DNA from: CAVQCJ01 sp963849365
GTDB lineage: Bacteria > Actinomycetota > Actinomycetes > Prado026
Assembly: GCA_963849365.1 (NCBI GenBank)
Contig: CAWKHA010000004.1
Span: 744,001-808,000 of the forward strand
DNA: 64,000 nt
Reading direction: 5' to 3'
Shown here: positions 54,182-62,034 of the stretch, one piece after another
Position numbering within the stretch: position 1 is the stretch's first letter
How the letters are laid out: every line of letters starts with the position of its first letter
Position numbers and translations under genes: made by a program
Notes under the pieces: model-generated
The model's database searches: none
What the model was told of the DNA's origin: nothing
Seen by the model: only the letters and a program-made list of their open reading frames with translations

Positions 54182-55088
54182 GCGCCCTGTTCTCGAACAG
54201 CGCGGCTTCGTCGACCACACCTGCCAACCCGAAGTCGGTCGCGCCCCAGCCGTTGATGTTGTCCCAGCCGACCCGCCAGTAGCCCTGGCCGTCCGGGGTC
54301 GCCGGTCCCGGTCCGGGCGGCACCGCGACCTCGTTGCCGGTGTACGTCTCCGCGGTGGTCTGCGCCGGGTCGAACTGGTCGCGGACGCCGTCCACGTACA
54401 GAGCCGCGCCCCCCGGCCCGAGCGTCGCGGCGAGGAAGTGCGCCTTCCCGTCGTTCACGGCCATCGAGGAGGTGAGCGTGTACCGAAAGCCCGGGTAGAT
54501 CTCGAACCGCGCGTGCCCCGCGTCGTCGATGACCAGCTGGCGGTCGTAGTGGACGTCCTGGGCCCAGGTCGAGCTGCCCATGCCGATCACGCGGCCGCCC
54601 GTCGTGCTCGCCGTGCGCACCCACGCCATCTCGGTGAACACGTTCAGGTTGGGCCGGGCGGACGGCCAGACGACGAAGCTGCCGCTAGCCAGACCGCCGG
54701 GCGTCGACGCCGACGTCATACCGTCGGTGCCGTCGCACCAGATCAGGCCGGAACCCGCCACGCCGAACGTCACCGGGGGGGCGGTGGCCGGCACCGGCGA
54801 GCTCTGCCGGACGGTCCCGGTGTTGCCGTTGCCGGAGCTGTCGGCGACCGTGGCCGCTCCCGCCGCCTCGCCGAACCGGTAGTAGAACGTCGGGGCCAGC
54901 GCCTGCACCGCAGCCGGGTAGCCCGTCCCCGCCGAGCACGCCACGCGCGTGCCGAAGGTCCCGGTCGAGGTCGCGGTGGCCGTCATGACCGCGCCGGTCG
55001 AGGACAGGCCGGCCAGGGCCAGCACGCCGAGCGCACCGGCCGACGCCAACCGCAGCAGCGCCCGCCTAGACGGTGACCGGGGTCGCAC
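54135..55088 (-). CDS. LamG-domain secreted protein with SipW-type signal
   Basis: 317 residues. The signal region (RRALLRLASAGALGVLALAG) is followed by ATATSTGTFGTR, like the early mature part of SipW-processed TasA-type proteins. The remainder is a LamG/concanavalin-like jelly roll: YYRFGEAAGAATVADSSGN, FTEMAWVRTAS, GKAHFLAATLGPGGAALYVDG and a final VVDEAALFENRALTPAEV. It probably binds carbohydrate or matrix outside the cell. The GTG overlaps the signal peptidase gene by 23 nt. Confidence 0.8.
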   Translation of the reverse strand: MRPRSPSRRALLRLASAGALGVLALAGLSSTGAVMTATATSTGTFGTRVACSAGTGYPAAVQALAPTFYYRFGEAAGAATVADSSGNGNTGTVRQSSPVPATAPPVTFGVAGSGLIWCDGTDGMTSASTPGGLASGSFVVWPSARPNLNVFTEMAWVRTASTTGGRVIGMGSSTWAQDVHYDRQLVIDDAGHARFEIYPGFRYTLTSSMAVNDGKAHFLAATLGPGGAALYVDGVRDQFDPAQTTAETYTGNEVAVPPGPGPATPDGQGYWRVGWDNINGWGATDFGLAGVVDEAALFENRALTPAEVAALWATNHW

Positions 55089-55680
55089 CGGATCCCTCCC
55101 GCTTCGGCGCGGCCGGCGACATGGCCGGGCGCGGACGCCGCCACGACCACAGCTCGCAGGACAGGATCAGCAGCAGGGGCGGCCCGAACAGTGCGAGCCG
55201 TCCCTCGGGGCTGTGCGCCCAGGTCAGGAACTGCCCCCAGCCGGGCAGGTTCTCGGTCACGATCCCGCGGATGGACCCGATCGGGGTCAGGTCCGGGTCC
55301 GGCGTGCGGTTGTTGTCGCCCTGGGTCCGGATGAAGTACTGCTGGTGGTCGCCCGGTCCGGGACTCTTGACCAGGTAGCGCTGCACGATCGCCACGATCC
55401 GGTGGGTGGTGTACCGGTTCGACTCCGGCGCCTGGAACGTCACCACCTGACCGACCCGCAGCTCGGTCGCCGCCAGCGGCCTGATCACGACGGCGTCACC
55501 GGCGGCGATCTTGGGCGCCATGCTCCCGCCCGTGACGATCAGCAGCCGCTCACCGTGCGCCCGGTACCACAGCGGCACCGCGTTGGAGAGCACGACGCCG
55601 CCGAGGGACACCGCGAGCGCGACACCGTAGAGCCAGCGTCGCAGCACGCGGTGCCCCAGCAGGCGCCGCAGGGCCGCCAT
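55066..55680 (-). CDS. Signal peptidase I, SipW (ER) type
   Basis: 204 residues with a membrane helix at each end. Ser is in VTGGSMAPKI, and TTHRIVAIV has His where bacterial LepB has Lys, the mark of the SipW/ER branch. IRTQGDNNRTPD is the conserved box E region. It should cleave the signals of its two neighbours. It begins 2 nt after the stop of the TasA-like gene. Confidence 0.9.
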   Translation of the reverse strand: MAALRRLLGHRVLRRWLYGVALAVSLGGVVLSNAVPLWYRAHGERLLIVTGGSMAPKIAAGDAVVIRPLAATELRVGQVVTFQAPESNRYTTHRIVAIVQRYLVKSPGPGDHQQYFIRTQGDNNRTPDPDLTPIGSIRGIVTENLPGWGQFLTWAHSPEGRLALFGPPLLLILSCELWSWRRPRPAMSPAAPKREGSGATPVTV

Positions 55681-55682
55681 GG

Positions 55683-56321
55683 CTACGGGTTGTTCTTGGT
55701 CTGCTCGGCGTCGAAGGTGAAGGACACCGTGGTGGTGGCGTTCTGGTACGCGTTGCCGGTGGCGAGTGGCAGCGCCGCCTCGAAGCAGAGCTGCTCGCTG
55801 GCCGCGGCCACGAGGGTCCGGTCGCCGGCCTGGTTGCCCTGGGCGGGGTTCCCGAACACGGTGGCGGACGCGCCCAGCGTCGCCGGTCCGAACAGCACCG
55901 TCCCGGCACCGAACGCGCCCGCGGTGCAGTTCGCCGCGGTGACGCCGTCGTACACCGTGAACTGCAGCTGGTCGCGCAGCGTCTTCGCGTCGGGGTCGGT
56001 CGCAGCGCCGGTCACCGCGTAGCGCAGGCCGAGCGTCCCGGTGTTGGACACGGTGAGCGGTTTGCTGACGGTGTCACCGGGCGCCATGTTCGCGACGGAG
56101 AACAGCGCCGTCGTCGGCGTCAGCCCCAGGACGAGCGTGCCGGTTGTGAACGAGTTCGCGCCCAGGTCCTCGCTGTCCGTGAACAGCGCACCCGTCGTCA
56201 GGCTTCCGAGCGTGACCAGCGAGAGCCCGGCCACGGCGATCGACCCGAGCAGGCGGCGGCGACGCCTGCGCTCGTCCGGATCCGTCGGTGCACCGTCGAG
56301 CTCGCGCAGATACTCATCCAT
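55683..56321 (-). CDS. TasA/camelysin-like SipW-dependent secreted protein
   Basis: 212 residues. A cytosolic basic stretch RRRRRRLLGSIAVAGLSLVT leads into a signal helix, then TTGALFTDSEDLGANSFTTG, the classic start of SipW-dependent TasA/CalY proteins. The mature domain is beta-rich with VANMAPGDTVSKPLTVSNTG. In Bacillus TasA forms biofilm fibres; here a fibre or surface role is inferred. GAGGGG about 9 nt before the ATG at 56321 decides the start over one 33 nt upstream. Confidence 0.85.
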   Translation of the reverse strand: MDEYLRELDGAPTDPDERRRRRRLLGSIAVAGLSLVTLGSLTTGALFTDSEDLGANSFTTGTLVLGLTPTTALFSVANMAPGDTVSKPLTVSNTGTLGLRYAVTGAATDPDAKTLRDQLQFTVYDGVTAANCTAGAFGAGTVLFGPATLGASATVFGNPAQGNQAGDRTLVAAASEQLCFEAALPLATGNAYQNATTTVSFTFDAEQTKNNP

Positions 56322-56526
56322 CGGTCGTAACCCCTCGTCCCGGTCCCCGGGCACCGGACGTGCCGGTGCACTGTCGTCGCACGCCGCCGTCGGCGTACGG
56401 GCAGGTAGCAGTCCCGCGCCCCGTCCGGTCCCCTCCGCCGGCCCACCACTGATGTCTTCGGCGGGGCGCCGGTCCGACCTGAGCCGCGGACAGGTGAAGG
56501 CCCGAACGGGTGAGCGCAGCCCTTCC

Positions 56527-56548
56527 CGACTGGTGCGCGCATCAGTCG
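56527..56548. repeat. Intergenic palindromic element, copy 4 (short form)
   Basis: A 22-nt palindrome with one mismatched pair (begins CGACTGGTGCGC, ends GCATCAGTCG), the arms of copies 1 and 2 joined without the CTTGGGC part. It lies 26 nt past the dnaB stop. Confidence 0.85.
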
Positions 56549-56573
56549 GAGGTGGAGGCGCCGAGCCGGATGG

Positions 56574-57941
56574 TCAGCTCGGGGCCATGTCGACGAACCT
56601 CGAGTAGTGACCCTGGAACGCCACGACCACGTTCGCGGTCGGGCCGTTGCGGTTCTTGGCCACGATGAGGTCGGCCTCGCCCGCCCGCGGGGACTCCCGC
56701 TCGTACATGTCCTCGCGGTGCAGCAGGATCACCATGTCGGCGTCCTGCTCGATGGCGCCGGACTCGCGCAGGTCCGACAGCTGCGGGCGCTTGTCCGTGC
56801 GCTGCTCGGGACCGCGGTTCAGCTGGCTTATGGCGACGACCGGCACGTCGAGCTCCTTCGCGAGCAGCTTGAGGCTCCGCGAGAACTCGGCCACCTCCTG
56901 CTGCCTCGACTCGACCCGCTTGCCGCTGGTCATCAGCTGCAGGTAGTCGACGACGACGAGCCGAAGGTCGTGCCGCTGCTTGAGCCGCCGGCACTTGGCC
57001 CGGATCTCCATCATCGACATGTTGGGCGAGTCGTCGATGAACAGCGGCGCCTCGGACACGCTCGTCATCGTGCGCGCGAGCCTGGTCCAGTCGTCGTCGC
57101 TCATGGTGCCGCTGCGCATGTGGTGCAGGGCGACGCGCGCCTCTGCGGACAGCAGCCGCATGGTGATCTCGTTGCGCCCCATCTCCAGCGAGAAGGTCAC
57201 GCTCGTCAGCCGGTGCCGGATCGAGGCCGACCGGCAGAGATCCAGTCCCAGGGTCGACTTGCCCGCAGCAGGTCTGGCCGCGACGACGATGAGCTGGCCT
57301 CCGTGCAGACCGTTCGTCAGGCTGTCGAGATCAGTGAAGCCGGACGGCACGCCGACCATGGCGCCGCCCCGCGAGGAGATCGCCTCGATCTCCTCGAGCG
57401 TGCCGTGCATGATGTCCGCGAGTGCGAGGTAGTCCTCGCTGGTCCGCCGTTCGGTGACGGCGTAGAGCTCGGCCTGCGCCCGGTCGACGACCTCGTCGGC
57501 CTCGCTGCCGTCGGCGCCGTAGCCCATCTGCACGATCTTCGTGCCGGCCTCGACCAGTCGCCGGAGCACGGCCCGCTCCCGCACGATCCGCGCGTAGTAC
57601 GCGGCGTTGGCGGCCGTGGGCACCGACGAGATCAGCGTGTGCAGGTAGGGCGCACCGCCCACCCGGGCCAGCTCGCCACGCCTGGTGAGCTCGGCCGAGA
57701 CGGTGACGGGGTCGGCGGGCTCGCCCCGCCCGTACAGGTCGAGGACGACGTCGTACACCGTCTGGTGCGCGGGCTTGTAGAAGTCGCCTGGACGCAGCAC
57801 CTCGACGACGTCGGCGATGGCGTCCTTGCTGAGCAGCATGCCGCCGAGCACGCACTGCTCGGCCGCCATGTCCTGCGGCGGCGTGCGCTCGAACGAGGAG
57901 TCGTACGGCTGAGCCGGAGCCGGGAACTCGGCCACACTCAC
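56574..57941 (-). CDS. dnaB: Replicative DNA helicase DnaB
   Basis: 455 residues. The N-terminal domain (QDMAAEQCVLGGMLLSKDAI) binds primase, and the RecA-like C-terminal domain has P-loop AARPAAGKSTLGLD, VVVDYLQLMTSG, and QLSDLRESGAIEQDADMV. It unwinds DNA at the replication fork as a hexamer. There is no intein, though actinobacterial dnaB often carries one at the P-loop. The GTG at 57941 has AGGGGGG about 9 nt upstream; a second GTG two codons on is possible. Confidence 0.96.
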   Translation of the reverse strand: MSVAEFPAPAQPYDSSFERTPPQDMAAEQCVLGGMLLSKDAIADVVEVLRPGDFYKPAHQTVYDVVLDLYGRGEPADPVTVSAELTRRGELARVGGAPYLHTLISSVPTAANAAYYARIVRERAVLRRLVEAGTKIVQMGYGADGSEADEVVDRAQAELYAVTERRTSEDYLALADIMHGTLEEIEAISSRGGAMVGVPSGFTDLDSLTNGLHGGQLIVVAARPAAGKSTLGLDLCRSASIRHRLTSVTFSLEMGRNEITMRLLSAEARVALHHMRSGTMSDDDWTRLARTMTSVSEAPLFIDDSPNMSMMEIRAKCRRLKQRHDLRLVVVDYLQLMTSGKRVESRQQEVAEFSRSLKLLAKELDVPVVAISQLNRGPEQRTDKRPQLSDLRESGAIEQDADMVILLHREDMYERESPRAGEADLIVAKNRNGPTANVVVAFQGHYSRFVDMAPS

Positions 57942-58026
57942 CGCTGGATACCCCCCTCTTCTGGACGACGCGGGGGTGAGTCTGTCGGGCCAGTCCGACA
58001 GCGACCAGCCACCCCTGTGCGCAGAG

Positions 58027-58155
58027 GGTGGACAGGGGTGTGCGCAACGGTCCGAACGATGTGCACATGCCGTGGACGAGCCTGTGGAGAACCCACGAGT
58101 TTCGCCGCGATCATGGCGCTGACCTGCGGCTTCGGCGTCCTCAAGGTGTGGACCG
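58027..58155 (+). promoter_or_regulatory. Cluster of DnaA-box-like 9-mers
   Basis: Compared with TGTGGACAA (reverse of TTGTCCACA), the sites are GGTGGACAG at 58027 (7/9), CGTGGACGA at 58071 (7/9), TGTGGAGAA at 58083 (8/9) and TGTGGACCG at 58147 (7/9), all on the same strand. Individually weak, together they could be a DnaA-responsive region for dnaB. Confidence 0.35.
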
Positions 58156-58210
58156 AAGAAAGTACCCGGGGTGACGCAGAGGTGTCCGTCAGATGGACGG
58201 CCCGGACACG

Positions 58211-58255
58211 CGAAGGCCCGGACACCGCGCCCGTGGGAGCGGTTCCGGGCCTTCG
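58211..58255 (-). terminator. Terminator of the rpsF-ssb-rpsR-rplI operon
   Basis: Perfect 12-bp stem CGAAGGCCCGGA with TCCGGGCCTTCG, 21-nt loop, 21 nt past the rplI stop on the minus strand. Confidence 0.75.
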
Positions 58256-58275
58256 TCGCAGGCGCCCGGAGGAGG

Positions 58276-58722
58276 TCAGGCGGGGACGACGTCCAGCGCG
58301 ATCGTGGCCGCCACCTCGGGGTGCAGCCGGACCGTGACCGCGTGCGACCCGACCGTCTTGATCTGACCGGGCAGCTCGATGCGGCGCTTGTCGATGTCGG
58401 GTCCACCGGAGGCCTTCACGGCCGCCACGACGTCCGCCACCGTCACCGAGCCGAACAGGCGGCCACCACCGCCGGCCCGGGCCGGCACCTTGACCGACAG
58501 CTGTTCGAGCTGGCCCTTGATCTCCTTGGCGTGGCCGAGGTCGCGGACCTCGCGCACGTCGCGGGCCCGCTTGATCGACGAGATCTGCTTCTCGCCGCCC
58601 CGGGTCCAGAGCAGGGCCAGGCCGCGCGGGACGAGGTAGTTGCGGCCGTAGCCGTCCTTGACCTCGACGATGTCGCCGGGGGCGCCGAGACCGGACACCT
58701 CCTGGGTGAGGATGAGCTTCAT
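58276..58722 (-). CDS. rplI: 50S ribosomal protein L9
   Basis: 148 residues. The N-terminal domain MKLILTQEVSGLGAPGDIVEV, KDGYGRNYLVPRGLA, a long connecting helix and the C-terminal domain LFGSVTVADVV are all present. It is the last gene of the operon before the terminator. Confidence 0.98.
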   Translation of the reverse strand: MKLILTQEVSGLGAPGDIVEVKDGYGRNYLVPRGLALLWTRGGEKQISSIKRARDVREVRDLGHAKEIKGQLEQLSVKVPARAGGGGRLFGSVTVADVVAAVKASGGPDIDKRRIELPGQIKTVGSHAVTVRLHPEVAATIALDVVPA

Positions 58723-58735
58723 CGGGCCGGCCCTC

Positions 58736-58972
58736 TCAGCGCGCGGTGCTGGTGTAGGGCAGCAGCGCCATCTCGCGGGCGTTCTTGACCGCCTTGGCGA
58801 TCTCGCGCTGCTGCTGCACGGTCACCCCGGTGACCCTGCGGGCCCGGATCTTGCCGCGGTCGGAGATGAACTTCCGCAGCAGAGCCGTGTCCTTGTAGTC
58901 GATGTAGGTGACCTTGGCCGCCTTCAGCGGGTTGACCTTCTTCTTGGGCTTCCGCACGGGGATCTTCGCCAT
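58736..58972 (-). CDS. rpsR: 30S ribosomal protein S18
   Basis: 78 residues. KVTYIDYKDTALLRKFISD, GKIRARRVTGVTVQQQREIA and KNAREMALLPY are signature stretches. No CxxC zinc motif is present, so this is the zinc-independent form. It lies between ssb and rplI. Confidence 0.98.
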   Translation of the reverse strand: MAKIPVRKPKKKVNPLKAAKVTYIDYKDTALLRKFISDRGKIRARRVTGVTVQQQREIAKAVKNAREMALLPYTSTAR

Positions 58973-59027
58973 CAGTGTCTGTCCTTCGTCGCTCTCAGGT
59001 CTGCTGTGTCAGGTCTGGGTGGTGCGG

Positions 59028-59546
59028 TCAGAACGGGGGCTCGTCAGTCGACGAGGACGAGCCGCCGCCCCACGAGCCGCCGGCGGTGGTGCCGGCCGCC
59101 GGCGTGGCCCACGGGTCGTCGGACGGAGCGTCGCCGGCGGGTGGGCCGCCGAAGCCACCGCCGCCGGGCCCGCCGCGAGACACCTTGGTCACCTTGGCGG
59201 TGGCGTAGCGCAGGGCCGGGCCGACGTCGTCGACCTCCACCTCGTACGACCGTGCGCTTCTCGCCCTCCTTCGTCTCGTACGACCGCTGCTTGAGCCGGC
59301 CGTTGACGATGACGCGCATGCCGCGCTGGAGGGACTCGGCGACGTTCTCCGCGTACTGCCGCCACACGTTGCAGCGCAGGAACAGTGGTGTCGCCGTCCT
59401 TCCACTCGTTGGTCTGCTTGTCGAGCACGCGCGAGCGTCGACGCGACCGTGAACGACGCGACCGCGGCACCGCTGGGGGTGAACCGCAGCTCGGGGTCGT
59501 TGGTCAGGTTGCCGATGATGGTGACGAGGATGTCGCCCTGGGCCAT
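59028..59546 (-). pseudogene. ssb: Single-stranded DNA-binding protein, reading frame disrupted three times
   Basis: The frame is open from ATG to stop (172 codons), but only its two ends encode SSB: MAQGDILVTIIGNLTNDPEL to FTVAST, then YEVEVDDVGPALRYATAKV and a Gly-rich tail ending DEPPF. In between, true SSB sequence lies in other frames: RVLDKQTNEWKDGDT in one, LFLRCNVWRQYAENVAESLQ through KQRSYETKEGEKRTV in another. Removing one base at 59434, one at 59386 and one at 59245-59247 restores a normal SSB. The three +1 shifts cancel. SSB is essential, so a sequence error is the simplest cause unless another copy exists. The position between rpsF and rpsR is the normal one. Confidence 0.9.
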
Positions 59547-59555
59547 GGTGCGCTC

Positions 59556-59846
59556 CTACCGGCGGTTGGGACGGATGACCTTGGTGCGCAGCACGGCCTC
59601 GTTGAGGTTGAGCTGGCGGTCGAGCTCCTTGACGGTGTCGGGCTCGGCCTCGAGGTCGACGACCGCGTAGATGCCCTCGGTCTTCTTGGCGATCTCGTAC
59701 GCGAGCCGGCGACGGCCCCAGATGTCGACCTTCTCCACCGTGCCACCACCCTGGCGGACGACGTTCAGGAACTGGTCGAGGCTCGGGGCTACGGTCCGCT
59801 CCTCGAGCTCGGGGTCGAGGATCACCATCAGTTCGTACTGACGCAT
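59556..59846 (-). CDS. rpsF: 30S ribosomal protein S6
   Basis: 96 residues. MRQYELMVILDPELEER, WGRRRLAYEIAKKTEGIYAV and NEAVLRTKVIRP are family signatures. First gene of rpsF-ssb-rpsR-rplI; the ATG follows a GGAGGTGG ribosome binding site. The same frame stays open far upstream, antisense to other genes. Confidence 0.98.
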   Translation of the reverse strand: MRQYELMVILDPELEERTVAPSLDQFLNVVRQGGGTVEKVDIWGRRRLAYEIAKKTEGIYAVVDLEAEPDTVKELDRQLNLNEAVLRTKVIRPNRR

Positions 59847-60047
59847 GCTGACAACCCACCTCCTCTGGACTCGGCGGCCACGGTCGGTCCGTGGCAGGAG
59901 GGTGACAAGCGTCGCGCCCGGCAGTCGGGGCCCGGGCGACCCGAGGAACGGTACCGGACCCGCGCCGACCCCCCTAATCCGCCTGGACGGCCTGTGGACG
60001 GCGCCGGCCGGAGGGCGCGGTCGGCCGCCGGTCGTAGGCTCGCGACC

Positions 60048-60851
60048 GTGACCGCCAACCAGCACCGGCTGCGCATCGGAGCCCACGTGGAGCAGGTGGA
60101 CCCGCTCGCCGAAGCCGCGGCGCGGTCCGCCGACCTGGTCCAGTTCTTCCTCGGCGACCCGCAGGGCTGGGAGGCGCCGGTGGTGGCGTACGCCGGCGGC
60201 GCTGCCGCGCTGCGCTCGGACGCGACGGCCGCCGGAGTCACCCTGTACGTGCACGCGCCCTACCGGCTGAACGTGGCCTCCACGAACAACCGGATCCGGA
60301 TCCCGTCCCGCAAGCTGCTCGAGCAGCACGCCCGGGCCGCTGCCGAGGTCGGGGCCGCCGGGCTGATCGTGCACGGCGGGCACGTGACCGCCGACGACGA
60401 CGAGCAGGTCGGCTTCGACAACTGGCGGAAGACGTTCGAGCGGCTCGAGGCTCCGCTGCCGATCCTGATCGAGAACACCGCCGGCGGGGACCACGCGATG
60501 GCCCGCCGGCTGGAGGCGATCGGGCGGCTGTGGGAGGCCCTCGACGGGTTCGACGTCGGCTTCTGCCTGGACACCTGCCACGCCTGGGCGGGCGGGATCG
60601 AGCTGCCCGACGCCGTCGACCGGGTCAAGGCGATCACCGGCCGCATCGACCTGGTGCACGCGAACGACAGCAAGGACGGCTTCGACAGCGGCCGGGACCG
60701 CCACGAGAACTTCGGCACCGGCTCGATCGACCCGGACGAGCTGGTCGCGGTCGTCTCCGCGGCGGGGGCCCCGGTCGTGTGCGAGACCCCGGGCGGGGCG
60801 CAGGGGCAGGGCGCCGACATCGCGTTCCTGCGCGGGCGGCTCCCCGCCTGA
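60048..60851 (+). CDS. Endonuclease IV (AP endonuclease, Nfo family)
   Basis: 267-residue TIM barrel. Metal-binding segments match deoxyribonuclease IV: LYVHAPYRLNVAS, LIVHGGHV, ILIENTAGG, GFCLDTCHAWAGG and VHANDSKDGFDSGRDRHENF. It would cut DNA 5' of abasic sites during base excision repair. TAGGCT lies exactly 7 nt before the GTG, a leaderless arrangement. Confidence 0.9.
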   Translation: MTANQHRLRIGAHVEQVDPLAEAAARSADLVQFFLGDPQGWEAPVVAYAGGAAALRSDATAAGVTLYVHAPYRLNVASTNNRIRIPSRKLLEQHARAAAEVGAAGLIVHGGHVTADDDEQVGFDNWRKTFERLEAPLPILIENTAGGDHAMARRLEAIGRLWEALDGFDVGFCLDTCHAWAGGIELPDAVDRVKAITGRIDLVHANDSKDGFDSGRDRHENFGTGSIDPDELVAVVSAAGAPVVCETPGGAQGQGADIAFLRGRLPA

Positions 60852-60905
60852 GCGCGCACCGCCCACACCACTGGTCGTTGCGGGGGCGCCCATAGGGTGA
60901 CCGTC

Positions 60906-62024
60906 ATGCCGCTGGAGATCCGCCCGCTCCCCGGCCCGGCCCACCTCGCATTCGTGACCGAGCGCTCCGGCAGCTTCCTGCAGACCCCCGCCTGGGCCCA
61001 GGTCAAGGCCGAGTGGGGCAGCGAACGGGTCGGGTGGTACGACGGCGACCGGCTGGTCGGCGCCGGCCTGGTGCTGCTGCGGCAGATCCCGCGGGTCAAG
61101 CGGTACCTCGCCTACCTCCCCGAAGGTCCGGTGCTGGACTGGCAGGCGCTCGACCCCCAGGACGTGCTCGGACCGCTGCTGGAGTACCTGCGGCGGCTGG
61201 GCGCGTTCAGCGTGAAGATCGGTCCGCAGCTGGTCACTCGGCGCTGGAGCGCGCAGACGGTCAAGGCGGCGCTCGCCGAGCCGACCGCCGGGGTGCGCCG
61301 CCTGGCCGACCTCGCCCCGGACGCCACCGACCAGGGCGCGCTCGCGCTGGGCGACCGGCTGCGCGCGATGGGCTGGCAGCGGCAGGACTCGGCCGGCGCT
61401 GGTTTCGGCGACTTCCAGCCCCGCTACGTCTTCCAGCTGCCGCTCGAGGGCCGCTCCGAGGACGAGCTGCTCGCCGGGTTCAACCAGATGTGGCGGCGGA
61501 ACATCCGCAAGGCCGCCAAGGACGGCGTCGTGGTCACCCAGGGCACCGCCGAAGACCTGCCCGGCTTCCACGGCATCTACCTCGAGACCGCGCAGCGGGA
61601 CGGTTTCACCCCACGTCCGCTGGCGTACTTCCAGCGGATGTTCCGGGCCATGACCGCGGAGGACCCCGACCGGCTGCGGCTGTACCTGGCGGCACGGGAG
61701 GACCAGCTCCTGGCCGCCACCACCTGGGTGCGCGTCGGCGGGCACGTCTGGTACTCCTACGGCGCCTCCAGCACGGTCGGGCGCGAGCACCGCGGCAGCA
61801 ACGCGGTCCAGTGGCGGATGGTGGCCGACGCCCGCGCGGCGGGCGCGTCGGTGTACGACCTGCGCGGGATCTCCGACACACTCGCCGTCGACGACCACCT
61901 GTTCGGGCTGATCCAGTTCAAGCTGGGCACGGGCGGGCAGGCGGTGGAGTACCTGGGCGAGTGGGACTACCCGCTGTCGCCCTTGCTGCACAAGGCTTTC
62001 CAGCTCTACCTGGCCCGCCGCTAG
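60906..62024 (+). CDS. FemAB-type peptidoglycan bridge aminoacyltransferase
   Basis: 372 residues with two GNAT-like domains. FLQTPAWAQVKAEWG, KRYLAYLPEGPVLDW, MWRRNIRKAAKDGVVV, LYLAAREDQLLAATTW and VYDLRGISDT are characteristic of Fem/MurM-like enzymes, which add amino acids from aminoacyl-tRNA to the lipid-linked peptidoglycan stem. ATG at 60906 is chosen because TAGGGT lies 7 nt upstream; a GTG 9 nt earlier overlaps that hexamer. It is followed by an alanine-racemase-like gene 10 nt downstream. Confidence 0.85.
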   Translation: MPLEIRPLPGPAHLAFVTERSGSFLQTPAWAQVKAEWGSERVGWYDGDRLVGAGLVLLRQIPRVKRYLAYLPEGPVLDWQALDPQDVLGPLLEYLRRLGAFSVKIGPQLVTRRWSAQTVKAALAEPTAGVRRLADLAPDATDQGALALGDRLRAMGWQRQDSAGAGFGDFQPRYVFQLPLEGRSEDELLAGFNQMWRRNIRKAAKDGVVVTQGTAEDLPGFHGIYLETAQRDGFTPRPLAYFQRMFRAMTAEDPDRLRLYLAAREDQLLAATTWVRVGGHVWYSYGASSTVGREHRGSNAVQWRMVADARAAGASVYDLRGISDTLAVDDHLFGLIQFKLGTGGQAVEYLGEWDYPLSPLLHKAFQLYLARR

Positions 62025-62034
62025 GGACGGTGCG

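Larger units (their letters stand above)
57942..58275. other. dnaB-rplI intergenic region
   Basis: 334 nt without a credible gene. It contains an inverted repeat CTGTCGG-N6-CCGACAG (57982-58001), four DnaA-box-like 9-mers in one orientation (58027-58155) and the rplI terminator (58211-58255). Confidence 0.5.

Noticed and set aside
56574..57941. Intein in dnaB
   Set aside because: The P-loop and DYLQL regions are uninterrupted and the length is normal.
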